A stretch of DNA of 64,000 nucleotides, taken from assembly GCF_002067135.1 (NCBI RefSeq), contig NZ_CP020105.1:1860001-1924000 (forward strand). The letters are read 5' to 3'. This DNA is from Spirosoma rigui (GTDB taxonomy: Bacteria > Bacteroidota > Bacteroidia > Cytophagales > Spirosomataceae). Position numbers and translations under genes: made by a program. Positions 1 through 8,025 of this stretch are shown here, piece after piece. The notes beneath the pieces were generated by a model. That model was not told the origin of the DNA and did not search any database. It worked only from the letters and a program-made list of their open reading frames with translations. Each line of letters begins with the position of its first letter. The first letter of the stretch is position 1.

Positions 1-1515
1 AAAAAGAAGGATGAAGATGTGGCCCTGTTTCTGTCGGATCAGCGCATGCCCGACATGACCGGTGTCGAATTTCTGACGCAGGCCCGCAAAGTATTTCCCA
101 ACGCCAAACGGGCGTTGTTAACGGCCTATTCCGACATTGACGCGGCTGTGCGGGCGATCAATGAGGTACAACTCGATTATTACATTGCCAAACCCTGGGA
201 CCCGCCCGAGGAAAAGCTGTATCCGGTGCTCGACGATTTGCTCGATAACTGGCAGTCCGATTACAAGCCTGGCTTCACGGGACTGAAGTTGGTCGGCTAC
301 CAATTTTCGCCCCGTTCGCACGAACTGAAAGATTTTCTGGCGGGCAATCTCATGCCGTATCAGTGGCTCGATATTGAGCATGATCCGGATGCCCAGACGC
401 TGCTCGATCTGCACGGCCTGACGCACAAAGACCTGCCCGTGGCTATTCTGGAAGGGGGAAAAGTACTCGTGCAACCCACTATTCAGGAGATAGGAGCCCA
501 GATGGGATTAAGTCCAACCGCGTCGGAATCGCTTTACGACCTGGCGATCATTGGCGCCGGTCCCGCCGGATTGGCGGCTGCTGTCTACGGTGGTTCGGAG
601 GGGTTAAAAACGATTTTGATCGACAAACGGGCACCGGGCGGGCAGGCCGGTACCAGCTCACGAATCGAAAACTACCTGGGCTTCCCGGCTGGTCTGAGCG
701 GTGCTGAACTCACCCGGCGTGCTATTACGCAGGCCCAACGCTTCGGGGTCGAGTTTCTGGCTCCCCAAGAAGTGGTATCCATTGAGTCGAAGGGCCAGTA
801 CAAGCACATCAATATGACCGATGGTAGCAAAGTGGTGACGCGCGCCATTGTGCTCAGCACGGGTGTATCGTACCACAAGCTGGACAACGAAAGCCTGGAC
901 CGCTTCTCGGGAGCGGGGGTCTACTACGGAGCCGCTACTACTGAAGCCTTTGCCTTCAAGGGTCAGCCGGTCTACATTGTCGGGGGCGGCAACTCCGCCG
1001 GGCAGGGGGCCATGTATCTGTCGCGGACGGCCTCCGACGTGTATATCTGTGTCCGGCGGCCTGACCTGTCCGAAACCATGTCGCAGTACCTCATTGACCA
1101 GATCGAGAAGACTCCCAACATCCACGTGATAGGTTGCACGGAAGTGGTTGAAGCCCTGGGTAACGAACGGCTGGAATGCCTGGTGCTGGAGAACATGGAT
1201 ACCCACGAACGGCGGACCGAAAAAGCGGGCGGCCTGTTTATTTTTATCGGGACCAAGCCCCTGACCGACTGGATCGAGCTGGATATAATCAAGGACCCCA
1301 AGGGATTCATTGCCACGGGTCGCGATCTGGGCCGCTATGCCGAGTACCGGAAAGTGTGGAAACAGAACCGGGAACCGTACCTACTCGAAACGTGTAGCCC
1401 CGGCATTTTCGCGGCTGGTGACGTGCGGGCTGGGGCCATGAACCGCGTGGCGTCGGCGGTGGGTGAAGGGGCCATGGCTGTAAGTTTCGTGCATAAGTAT
1501 CTGGCCGAAAACTGA
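1..1515 (+). CDS. Receiver / glutaredoxin-like / thioredoxin-reductase-like fusion protein (5' partial)
   Basis: The frame is open from base 1, so the start lies outside the window. Three modules are visible. First is the C-terminal part of a response-regulator receiver: SDQRMPDMTG carries the phospho-Asp region, LLTAYSD the Thr/Ser switch and YYIAKPWDP the conserved Lys. Next, roughly residues 85-165 of the visible part, is a thioredoxin/glutaredoxin-like fold (VGYQFSPRSHEL... LPVAILEGGK) with Ser in place of the redox Cys. Last is a two-dinucleotide-domain flavoprotein: GAGPAGLAAAVY for FAD, VGGGNSAGQG for NAD(P)H, and a C-terminal FAADVR-type FAD closure (FAAGDVRAG). The thioredoxin-reductase CxxC is absent: the equivalent stretch reads GVYYGAATTEA. 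Electron transfer from NAD(P)H through FAD is likely, but not thioredoxin reduction by the usual disulfide. Such fusions occur in soil bacteria; the partner is unknown. Confidence 0.85.
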   Translation, partial: KKKDEDVALFLSDQRMPDMTGVEFLTQARKVFPNAKRALLTAYSDIDAAVRAINEVQLDYYIAKPWDPPEEKLYPVLDDLLDNWQSDYKPGFTGLKLVGYQFSPRSHELKDFLAGNLMPYQWLDIEHDPDAQTLLDLHGLTHKDLPVAILEGGKVLVQPTIQEIGAQMGLSPTASESLYDLAIIGAGPAGLAAAVYGGSEGLKTILIDKRAPGGQAGTSSRIENYLGFPAGLSGAELTRRAITQAQRFGVEFLAPQEVVSIESKGQYKHINMTDGSKVVTRAIVLSTGVSYHKLDNESLDRFSGAGVYYGAATTEAFAFKGQPVYIVGGGNSAGQGAMYLSRTASDVYICVRRPDLSETMSQYLIDQIEKTPNIHVIGCTEVVEALGNERLECLVLENMDTHERRTEKAGGLFIFIGTKPLTDWIELDIIKDPKGFIATGRDLGRYAEYRKVWKQNREPYLLETCSPGIFAAGDVRAGAMNRVASAVGEGAMAVSFVHKYLAEN

Positions 1516-1681
1516 TCCGGTAAAATACCGTCTTTTTCCCGGTTCAGCGTGTCCATTCCTACCGAATAATTGGTAAATAAGGTGGTACTATTGCGCTGGT
1601 TTGTATATTGGTAACAACATCGCTCGAACAGGAATCAATTAATTCAGTATACTCAACTTTCGGATAGCTGTACTCTGAACT

Positions 1682-2956
1682 ATGATTTTGTTCTACGCCG
1701 TTCTTACAAGCAGTGTATTGTCGATACTGGTAGGCGGCTTGCTTTGGCAGAAAAAACAGCCCAATACCTACGCTCAGCGATTTTTGTCGGGCCTGCTGCT
1801 GCTGTACGGATACATCGGATTTATTTCGTCGCTGGTCATAAACGGTACTATCCTGCAGGTGCCTCACTTTTTTCGGACGGCGGCTCCGCTCTACTACATA
1901 TCCGGTCCTTTACTATACCTCTACGTCCGGTCGTCACTGCGGTCCGAAACGCGCTTCGACTGGCGGTATAGCTGGTTGTTTCTGCCCGCTGTCCTGAACT
2001 TCATCGAGTTTATTCCTTTCTACGCTCAGTCGGCGGCCTATAAAACAGCGCACCTGAAAGCGCTGGCGTTCACGACCACCCAAAACTCGCTGACTGTTGT
2101 GCGTGAGGGCTGGGCTCCCGCTTCCTTTCACCCCATCGGGTATACGCTTTCCGGGCTTATATACGCTATCCTGGCGGGGGTGCTGCTGCGAAATTACCTG
2201 CGGGGGGAGGGCAAAAGCAAGCTGGTCAACCCTGTATACCGGGACTGGATCAAGGCGTTTGTGCTCATTCAACTGGTTGCCAACATCGTATGGACGTTGA
2301 ACATGTTTCTGGTGCGCGATACACCGTATTTCAATTACACGATCAACAGCATTTACGTTATCACGCAGTTTACCATCTGCATCTATATCATCCAGCGGCC
2401 CGCTTTGCTGTATGGTGTTTATTGGCTCAACCGCAAGGAAGCACCCGTCAGTACGGTGCCCGATCGCGTGGCATCGGCGGTACTTCTGAAAAATCCGGTT
2501 CCCATAGCACCTGTTCCGGCAAAGCCGGAAAAAGCAGAGGCTGGCAACGGGCTCCGGAAAGGTGGCGTGACAGGTCCGTCGGAAGCCGATGTTCAGGAAA
2601 AGCTACAACTGCTGGAGCAGTATATGGTCAATCAGAAGCCTTACCTGCAACCCCGCCTGTCACTGGCCGATGTGTCGGTGGCAACCAATATCCCCCCCTA
2701 TCTATTGTCGTCGGTGCTGAATGGTGTACTGGGTGTCGATTTTCGCGATTATGTGAATGAACAGCGGGTTCGTCATTTGTGTACTCTTTTGCAGCGGGGT
2801 GATTATGGACATCTAACACTGGAAGGTATTGGCATGGAAGCGGGATTTTCGTCGAAAACAACCTTCTACCGGGCTTTTCAGAAGCATACGGGTCTAACCC
2901 CTCACCAGTATGCCCTGCAGAATGGACCTGAAGGCAGCGAGCCGCAACAGGCGTAA
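1682..2956 (+). CDS. Membrane-anchored AraC-family transcriptional regulator
   Basis: The N-terminal half (about residues 1-245) contains roughly seven hydrophobic segments, and the last 110 residues form an AraC/XylS DNA-binding domain with two helix-turn-helix units (LSLADVSVATNIPPYLLSSV and the signature near GIGMEAGFSSKTTFYRAFQK, ending HTGLTPHQY). A charged linker at about 255-310 joins the parts. Bacteroidota commonly use this 7TM-AraC layout as one-component membrane sensors; the ligand cannot be read here. The ATG follows a 166-base gap after the flavoprotein gene and gives an immediately hydrophobic first helix. The genes on either side do not reveal a target. Confidence 0.85.
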   Translation: MILFYAVLTSSVLSILVGGLLWQKKQPNTYAQRFLSGLLLLYGYIGFISSLVINGTILQVPHFFRTAAPLYYISGPLLYLYVRSSLRSETRFDWRYSWLFLPAVLNFIEFIPFYAQSAAYKTAHLKALAFTTTQNSLTVVREGWAPASFHPIGYTLSGLIYAILAGVLLRNYLRGEGKSKLVNPVYRDWIKAFVLIQLVANIVWTLNMFLVRDTPYFNYTINSIYVITQFTICIYIIQRPALLYGVYWLNRKEAPVSTVPDRVASAVLLKNPVPIAPVPAKPEKAEAGNGLRKGGVTGPSEADVQEKLQLLEQYMVNQKPYLQPRLSLADVSVATNIPPYLLSSVLNGVLGVDFRDYVNEQRVRHLCTLLQRGDYGHLTLEGIGMEAGFSSKTTFYRAFQKHTGLTPHQYALQNGPEGSEPQQA

Positions 2957-3154
2957 CAGAAAGGTGCCAAAACAATAATCCGGCACTAGTCTATTAGTTA
3001 GTGGTCCGTTTTTTAGGCCAATGGGTGGTTGTTTTGCACCACAGTAACAAGAACACTGAGTCGATAGAAACAACAGGCCTTTTTGCTGCATCTTACAGTT
3101 TACTATTATATACCTACTATTTTCCACCGTTCACTTGCACAAACTGCCTTGGCC

Positions 3155-3598
3155 ATGGTTATGAAAATCATGTTTGTCGGTCTCATCATGCTGGCTGCCA
3201 GTTGTCAATCAGCCCGCCAGACGTCCTCGTTTGGCGGGGGCAGTGAAAAGCTATACGCCCACGCCTGGACGTTGATCGACGTTGAAGGCCAGGCGGTGAC
3301 GCCCACCGGAACGGAGCGGGATGCTCAACTGCTGTTTTCGACGCCAAATCGGGTAGCCGGTTCAACGGGATGCAATCGCCTGACGGGCACGTTTGAGTTG
3401 ACCGGTACCAACACCATTCATTTTTCGCCCCTGGCCACGACGCGTATGATGTGTCCGGACTCCCAGACGGAAGCCCGCTTCACTAAGGCGCTGGCGGCTG
3501 TGGATACCTACCTGGTGACCGACTCAAGCCTTACGCTCAGTAAGGGTAAAACAGTTGTAGCCCGGTTCAGGGCCAGTCAGCCGCAAGCGGGCAACTAA
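3155..3598 (+). CDS. META-domain lipoprotein (HslJ-like)
   Basis: This is a short exported lipoprotein with a single META domain. The start at 3155 (or 3161) puts a signal peptide ending in the lipobox LAASC directly at the N terminus; earlier in-frame starts would add an unlikely leader. The META signature is clear: a WTLIDVEGQ strand, then STGCNRLTGTFEL, then FSPLATTRMMCPD, with the two conserved cysteines. HslJ of E. coli, the best-known member, is linked to heat and novobiocin tolerance; a precise biochemical role is not known. It is followed 23 bases later by another small lipoprotein gene and probably shares its transcript. Confidence 0.85.
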   Translation: MVMKIMFVGLIMLAASCQSARQTSSFGGGSEKLYAHAWTLIDVEGQAVTPTGTERDAQLLFSTPNRVAGSTGCNRLTGTFELTGTNTIHFSPLATTRMMCPDSQTEARFTKALAAVDTYLVTDSSLTLSKGKTVVARFRASQPQAGN

Positions 3599-3621
3599 TC
3601 GGAATCATAATCTATCCATAT

Positions 3622-4089
3622 ATGAGCGTACCCAAGCAGAATACGATACTGGGAGTCGTGTGTATTATTGGCCTGTTCAGCGGCTGCGGCAACCCTAAAG
3701 AAAGCAAGGAAACCACCGATTTGCCCGCCGATACGGCAGCAACGACCGCAGTACAACAGGTTTGTTACCGGCAGGTGATGGGCTCCGATACAACGAAGGT
3801 TAATCTGTTCGTAAATGGGGCTGTGGTCATGGGCGAACTGGCCGTTCTGCCCGCCGAGAAAGATCGCGCAACGGGTAAGTTCAGCGGTACAATGGCCGGC
3901 AACCAGGTTGTTGCCGACTGGGAGCGGTCAGGCGAGGGGGTCACCCAAACGCACGAGGTAAACTTCACCATGAAGGGCGATTCACTGCTGTGGCGCGAGG
4001 GCGAGCGGGTTGAAAAGCAGGGGAAGTGGGTACTGGCCGATCCCGACAAAGGGTATCAATACGTCCTTACCAAAGTCGACTGTAACTAG
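3622..4089 (+). CDS. Small hypothetical lipoprotein
   Basis: A 155-residue protein with an N-terminal hydrophobic segment and the lipobox LFSGC at about residue 22, so it should be lipid-anchored in the envelope. The mature part begins with a charged, low-complexity linker and continues as a beta-rich domain with one VCYRQVMG segment and a C-terminal cysteine (KVDCN). The domain shape (CYRQV..DT..V.L...GAVVMGELAVLP..K) recalls small lipoproteins found in Cytophagales, but I cannot name the family. It is the second gene of the pair with the META lipoprotein and is followed by a strong hairpin. Confidence 0.7.
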   Translation: MSVPKQNTILGVVCIIGLFSGCGNPKESKETTDLPADTAATTAVQQVCYRQVMGSDTTKVNLFVNGAVVMGELAVLPAEKDRATGKFSGTMAGNQVVADWERSGEGVTQTHEVNFTMKGDSLLWREGERVEKQGKWVLADPDKGYQYVLTKVDCN

Positions 4090-4103
4090 CCCTGTAACTT
4101 TTC

Positions 4104-4142
4104 ACAGACAGCCTGAAGAACTCAATTCTTCCGGCTGTCTGT
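4104..4142. terminator. Hairpin between convergent genes
   Basis: A perfect 10-bp inverted repeat (4104-4113 with 4133-4142), extended inside by GAAGAA/TTCTTC pairing, sits between two convergent genes. There is no clear T-run on either side, so it may act in both directions. Confidence 0.7.
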
Positions 4143-4181
4143 AGTTTGATCTACTGGTGTCCATCAGTAGTCAGCAACGAT

Positions 4182-4685
4182 TCAGTTCACTGTTCTGAAA
4201 GTGTAACCCTGGTCCGCTTTTTTCAGGAGCGGCAGGTGCAGGAGTCCATAAACGATGGCCCCCGCGCTAAGGGAAGCCAGCGCGGGTACTGCCAACTGTC
4301 GGATTTTGGTTCCCCCGCCGGCCAGATCGCTGGTAACGTCACTCACTGTAGCTACCGTAGCCGGAACGATAAACCGCGCTGAACGCCGGGCCCAGGCTCC
4401 GAATTTGGAAACACGCCGTAGCGCCCGAATTTCGGAAACAGGAATTTCCTCAAGTTTACGGCGCACCGACATCGTGAACGTCTCCGGACTTACCCGTACG
4501 AGCTGACCCTGGTAGCGGATTTTGGCGTGAAAGCGGTCGGGGAGTTCAACCACCATGTACTTTCCCACGGCAATTGACTCGAAGACGGTGCCGTCGGGCC
4601 GGAGAATCTGAAGTTGCTGCGCCCGGCAAAAGCCCGCAAGCAAGGCGCTGACAATACAGACCGCGCCAACAATCGATGTCTTCAT
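4182..4685 (-). CDS. Hypothetical exported protein
   Basis: A 167-residue protein with a signal peptide (MKTSIVGAVCIVSALLAGFC then RAQQ). The middle part is rich in short beta-prone segments (LQILRPDGTVFESIAVGKYM, RFHAKIRYQGQLVRV) that resemble a small periplasmic beta-barrel. The C terminus has one or two weakly hydrophobic stretches (ARFIVPATVATVSDVTSDLA and LAVPALASLSAGAIVYGLL). I do not recognise the family. It is the last of three leftward genes after the phospholipase and lipase, with a 55-base gap, so co-transcription is likely. Confidence 0.6.
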   Translation of the reverse strand: MKTSIVGAVCIVSALLAGFCRAQQLQILRPDGTVFESIAVGKYMVVELPDRFHAKIRYQGQLVRVSPETFTMSVRRKLEEIPVSEIRALRRVSKFGAWARRSARFIVPATVATVSDVTSDLAGGGTKIRQLAVPALASLSAGAIVYGLLHLPLLKKADQGYTFRTVN

Positions 4686-4740
4686 GAGGGATGAGGTAAC
4701 AAAATGAGTGGATCTGATTCGCTCACGCGGCAGCGGCCCG

Positions 4741-5823
4741 TTATTTCAGCTGATTCATGAGGTAGAAATAAGCGGGTAACAGGTGGTGCTGGAATAATTT
4801 TTTCTCCGTATCGGGAAACTTCTGCCGGTAGCTGTCGTCGGCTAGCAGGACCACTGTTTGCCCGGTTCGAACGTAGTTATTGGTACGAGCATAAACGGGC
4901 GAGCGGTAATTGGGCAGGTTTTTCTGCACAATCCGTTCCATGTAATTACCCAAAAACTTCTGATAGCTTTTCTGAGCCTTCCGGGTGGGTTTGTCCAGCT
5001 TGCCAAACGCATAGTTGAGCGCAATGCGTTTGAAAAACTTCTGACTGCGAATGGCCTGCGGAACACCCACGAAGGGATTTGTTTTGTTAAAATCATCCGT
5101 TGTCTGAATCGACATGGGAATCTCGGGCACCCAGTCGGAGGAGTTAACAACGTTAAATCCCCAGCCGCCCTGCGTCAGATTTTCGTAATCGTAGGCGTAG
5201 TACAGGTTACCGGGTTTGGGACCCGCAATGCAGTAGGTCTTGAAGCGCATGTCGGTCGGAAGTCGGTTCCCCAGCTGGCTGTGTAGGTAGGATGTCATCA
5301 GATAAGCAAGCGCACCGCCCTGGCTGTCGCCCGTAATGATGAACTCGCGGGTTCCTTTTTTTACTGCCGAGTCGAGTTTGGGCATGATGTCCTTCGCCAG
5401 ATATGCCATCCCGATAACCCAGCCCGCGTGGACGGCCGCCCGCGGGTCCCGGGCCAGTTTGTACGAAAAGGTTTCGTTGGGCGCCAGCTGCAGCTGGCCG
5501 GTGGCAGGAACCATAGCCGCGTAAAAATTTTCGAGCCAGCTGACGGCATTGAGCGTTGTGCCGCGGAGACTGATAACACCAACGCCATCATTGCGCTGCC
5601 ACAAATCCCAGACGTTATCCAGACCCACAATGGGCGACCGGTACACGCGTTTGCAGGTAGTAGGATCGCCAATGATGACCGAGTCCACAAAGCCGCCCGC
5701 TACCTTGAGCATTTCAATGGCTTCCGCTTTTTCGAAACCGGGTTTCAGACGGTTCTGGGCACACAGCTGTCCGGCAGACAGGCAGATTAAAACGAAAATG
5801 AAAGAAATAGAACGTGCTTTCAT
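4741..5823 (-). CDS. Secreted lipase, class 3 (alpha/beta hydrolase)
   Basis: A 360-residue exported hydrolase: signal peptide at residues 1-22 ending LCAQ, then a lipase class 3 fold. The nucleophile elbow is GDSQGGALAYL, with Ser at about residue 167. It is preceded by the lipase-3 strand VGVISLRGT and the oxyanion-side AAVHAGWVIG, and followed by YCIAGPKPGN and the acidic segment VNSSDWVPEIP. The usual GHSLGG is altered to GDSQGG, which is seen in bacterial relatives. It probably cleaves acyl esters outside the cytoplasm. It lies 49 bases downstream of the outer-membrane phospholipase gene on the same strand, which suggests joint lipid breakdown. Substrate range is not predictable. Confidence 0.85.
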   Translation of the reverse strand: MKARSISFIFVLICLSAGQLCAQNRLKPGFEKAEAIEMLKVAGGFVDSVIIGDPTTCKRVYRSPIVGLDNVWDLWQRNDGVGVISLRGTTLNAVSWLENFYAAMVPATGQLQLAPNETFSYKLARDPRAAVHAGWVIGMAYLAKDIMPKLDSAVKKGTREFIITGDSQGGALAYLMTSYLHSQLGNRLPTDMRFKTYCIAGPKPGNLYYAYDYENLTQGGWGFNVVNSSDWVPEIPMSIQTTDDFNKTNPFVGVPQAIRSQKFFKRIALNYAFGKLDKPTRKAQKSYQKFLGNYMERIVQKNLPNYRSPVYARTNNYVRTGQTVVLLADDSYRQKFPDTEKKLFQHHLLPAYFYLMNQLK

Positions 5824-5872
5824 ACAGTAAGTTGGTTGTTAGTACAGCAACTCAGTTGGCGGTCATATTGAT

Positions 5873-6787
5873 TTAGAGCCAGTCGACCAGTGACACGGCG
5901 AGGCCAATCGTCGTTTGCCGGTGGTTGTAATCGATCAGCGTTTCGCCGTAACCGTGCAGAATCTGGAGGTCACCCCGCAGGTTACCCGTTACCGGAAATG
6001 TCCAGTCGAACTGCGCCTGTCCCCGGTTCTTGGTACCACCCCGTAGTGAGTGGCTTCCCACCACCGAGAATAGATTCCGGCCGGTCCGGAAGATAACCGT
6101 AGCGTCGGCCCGGCCAATGTTGTCGGTCACGGCCGGATTTTCATCTTCGGCATCGGGAAGCCGCAGCCAGGGACGTAGCAGCACAACCCATTTACCCCGC
6201 TCGAAACCCGCGTGCAGAATAACCCGGTTCCAGCTTCGCGACAGCGGGATCGCCCGGCCGTTGGACTGGTGGTTGAAGGCAATGCCCAACATCCGGGTTT
6301 TGAGGCCCAGAAAAGAGAAATTCGTAGCGAAGTTCAGGATCAGCTCCGGTTCATAATTAGTTTCACGGAAGGGCCGGGAGAACGTAGTGTTGTAGACCTG
6401 CCAGTGTGATTTCTGCGTGTAGGCCACCCATAAGTCGCCGTGTTTCCCAAAAATACCCTGCAACGCTTTCACCTTCATGCTAAATTGAAAACGCGCTTCG
6501 TAGCGCCCCAGCGGGATGTAGAACGGGTAGTTGTAAGCGGGATTTTCGCTGACAGGCTGCTCGTTAGGATCGCTTGACCAGCGGCCGGCCGTAACGTATA
6601 CAGGCTTGTAGGGGGTGATCAGAAAAGTACCCCGCCGGGTGGCCGAGTCCAGTTCCCAACGGTCAGACAGGGATCGGAACGCGGGTTTTCCGGCAAAGAG
6701 GGGATCTGCCTGCGCCCGTAAAGCCGTGTTTAACAGCCCTGTAAGCATACCAAGCGTACAACAGAAATAAGTAAAGCGTCGAGTCAT
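5873..6787 (-). CDS. pldA: Outer-membrane phospholipase A (OMPLA)
   Basis: The catalytic signature FNHQSNGR ... LSRSWNR is intact. Counting from the chosen start, His173, Ser175 and Asn187 keep the same 2- and 14-residue spacing as the E. coli His142/Ser144/Asn156 site, and Ser183 matches the calcium-binding Ser152. The rest is a barrel-like series of alternating strands ending in a hydrophobic strand. The ATG at 6787 is preferred over an upstream one because it starts a clean signal peptide (MTRRFTYFCCTLGMLTGLLN...). OMPLA hydrolyses phospholipids that reach the outer leaflet. The lipase gene follows at once. Confidence 0.9.
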   Translation of the reverse strand: MTRRFTYFCCTLGMLTGLLNTALRAQADPLFAGKPAFRSLSDRWELDSATRRGTFLITPYKPVYVTAGRWSSDPNEQPVSENPAYNYPFYIPLGRYEARFQFSMKVKALQGIFGKHGDLWVAYTQKSHWQVYNTTFSRPFRETNYEPELILNFATNFSFLGLKTRMLGIAFNHQSNGRAIPLSRSWNRVILHAGFERGKWVVLLRPWLRLPDAEDENPAVTDNIGRADATVIFRTGRNLFSVVGSHSLRGGTKNRGQAQFDWTFPVTGNLRGDLQILHGYGETLIDYNHRQTTIGLAVSLVDWL

Positions 6788-6976
6788 TAAAAAGAGGTTG
6801 AGTGTTGGAAACGATTGCGTTGTTGCTGTGAAAAAACGGGTGAAGAATGCACACGACACGTAAAGTAAAACGATTAATCGTCTGTACCCACCTGGTTACT
6901 GTGTCGGTTTGTACCAAATTACGGAGAATGATACTTGTTCCTGTCGGTAGGTAGGTTAGTCCGGATCAGCGGAAAC

Positions 6977-7013
6977 AAACAGGGGATGAGCCAATATGAC
7001 TCATCCCCTGTTT
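6977..7013 (-). terminator. Terminator after the TerB-like gene
   Basis: A perfect 14-bp stem (6977-6990 with 7000-7013) with a 9-base loop lies just past the stop codon of the leftward TerB-like gene and before the phospholipase promoter region. The T-run in the leftward direction is weak. Confidence 0.75.
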
Positions 7014-7034
7014 ACTAAACTGGAAAAAGATCGC

Positions 7035-7388
7035 TCAGAGCGTATTGAAGTCGTTTCGTAGCCGGCTAATTAACTGCTGTTCCGTAACGGCAACGGAGTT
7101 GTGGGCGCGGGCAATCGACTCCGCTATCCACAAAAAATCGGCTTTCCGCGAGTCATCCATAAAGATCCGGTTCGTCCGGAAATGCCGCAGGGCAAAGGCA
7201 TACGCCTGATCGGCAGTTTCACCGTGAAATTCCCGGAGGGTGAACGAACACCGGGCTACGTCGCCGAAAGGCTCCTGTTCAAGTAACTGACGGATGGCCT
7301 TGCTCTCCATGGGATGGAGTTGACCATCGGCCTTGGCTATGGCATACACCAGGCTTCCCAGCGCCATATAAACATCCTGAACACCCAT
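7035..7388 (-). CDS. TerB-like tellurite-resistance-family protein
   Basis: A 117-residue all-helical protein. The segment LGSLVYAIAKADGQLHPMES, followed by KAIRQLL, matches the N-terminal helix pair of TerB/DjlA-like domains, including the D-G-(hydrophobic)-x-x-x-E pattern that forms the metal-binding acidic cluster. The C-terminal helices (ADFLWIAESIARAHNSVAVTEQQLISRL) complete a single domain. No other ter genes are nearby, so a role in tellurite resistance should not be assumed; stand-alone TerB-like proteins are generally of unknown function. It is transcribed alone and divergently from the UBP-finger/egt genes. Confidence 0.7.
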   Translation of the reverse strand: MGVQDVYMALGSLVYAIAKADGQLHPMESKAIRQLLEQEPFGDVARCSFTLREFHGETADQAYAFALRHFRTNRIFMDDSRKADFLWIAESIARAHNSVAVTEQQLISRLRNDFNTL

Positions 7389-7573
7389 CAGCTGATTGAT
7401 TTAGGGATGAGGACAACTGAAAAAGCCATACCGCTACGACGCGGACAGACAGGATCATAGAGCCGCGGGCTCCTGGTTTGAATAAACGGGCAGGTGTTCA
7501 TGTGGCTTATTGACGATAGTGTCGGACAGGAATTACGTCTGGTCGAACAAAAGTGGGTAGTGGTTATTAATTT

Positions 7574-7614
7574 CTGATTAGCTGCTGATTAGAAAGTGAT
7601 TAGAGATTGAATAG
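7574..7614 (+). promoter_or_regulatory. Four phased 11-bp repeats overlapping a promoter -7 box
   Basis: The 8-mers CTGATTAG (7574), CTGATTAG (7585), GTGATTAG (7596) and TTGAATAG (7607) recur at an exact 11-base period, about one helical turn. The last one runs into TAGCTTTG (7612-7619), which fits the Bacteroidota TAnnTTTG -7 box, 38 bases before the UBP-finger start codon. The arrangement suggests a multimeric regulator bound to one DNA face. No TTG -33 box is obvious, which would fit an activator-dependent promoter. Confidence 0.5.
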
Positions 7615-7657
7615 CTTTGTTCATCCAGACCAATCGGAAGGATAAATCGTACGGACT

Positions 7658-7930
7658 ATGCTCAACAAAAAAACCTGTGATCACCTGCTGGCGTTGACCA
7701 GCATTGTGCCGGCTCAGACCTATCAATGCGAAGAGTGCATCAAGACCGGCGACACCTGGGTACACCTGCGTACCTGCCAGACCTGCGGCACGACGCTCTG
7801 CTGCGATTCATCGCCCAACCAGCACGCAACGAAGCATTTTCGCGCCAGTGGCCACCCCGTTGTGGCGTCGGCTGAACCAGGCGAACGGTGGGTATGGTGC
7901 TATGCCGATGAACAGATGGCCGAGTACTAA
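7658..7930 (+). CDS. UBP-type zinc-finger protein
   Basis: A 90-residue protein that is almost only a ZnF-UBP domain. It starts CDHL, continues with the C-x-x-C pair in YQCEECIK, the CQTCGTTLCC segment and the paired histidines HATKHFRASGHPVV, and ends with a tryptophan-containing strand (RWVWCYADE). In eukaryotes this domain binds the C terminus of ubiquitin; bacterial stand-alone versions exist and their partners are not known. It lies 95 bases upstream of egtB on the same strand, behind the phased-repeat promoter, so it may be the first gene of the ergothioneine transcript. Confidence 0.85.
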   Translation: MLNKKTCDHLLALTSIVPAQTYQCEECIKTGDTWVHLRTCQTCGTTLCCDSSPNQHATKHFRASGHPVVASAEPGERWVWCYADEQMAEY

Positions 7931-8025
7931 AGTACTGAAACAAGGGGCTTCATTTGTGGTTGGTATAAAGAGCGTCCCGCGTGGTTCAAAGAGCCATGCG
8001 GGACCACCGTAAACACTACAGCTGA

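Noticed and set aside
7035..7388. A tellurite-resistance operon
   Set aside because: Only a single TerB-like protein is present; no terC, terD or partner genes are nearby.
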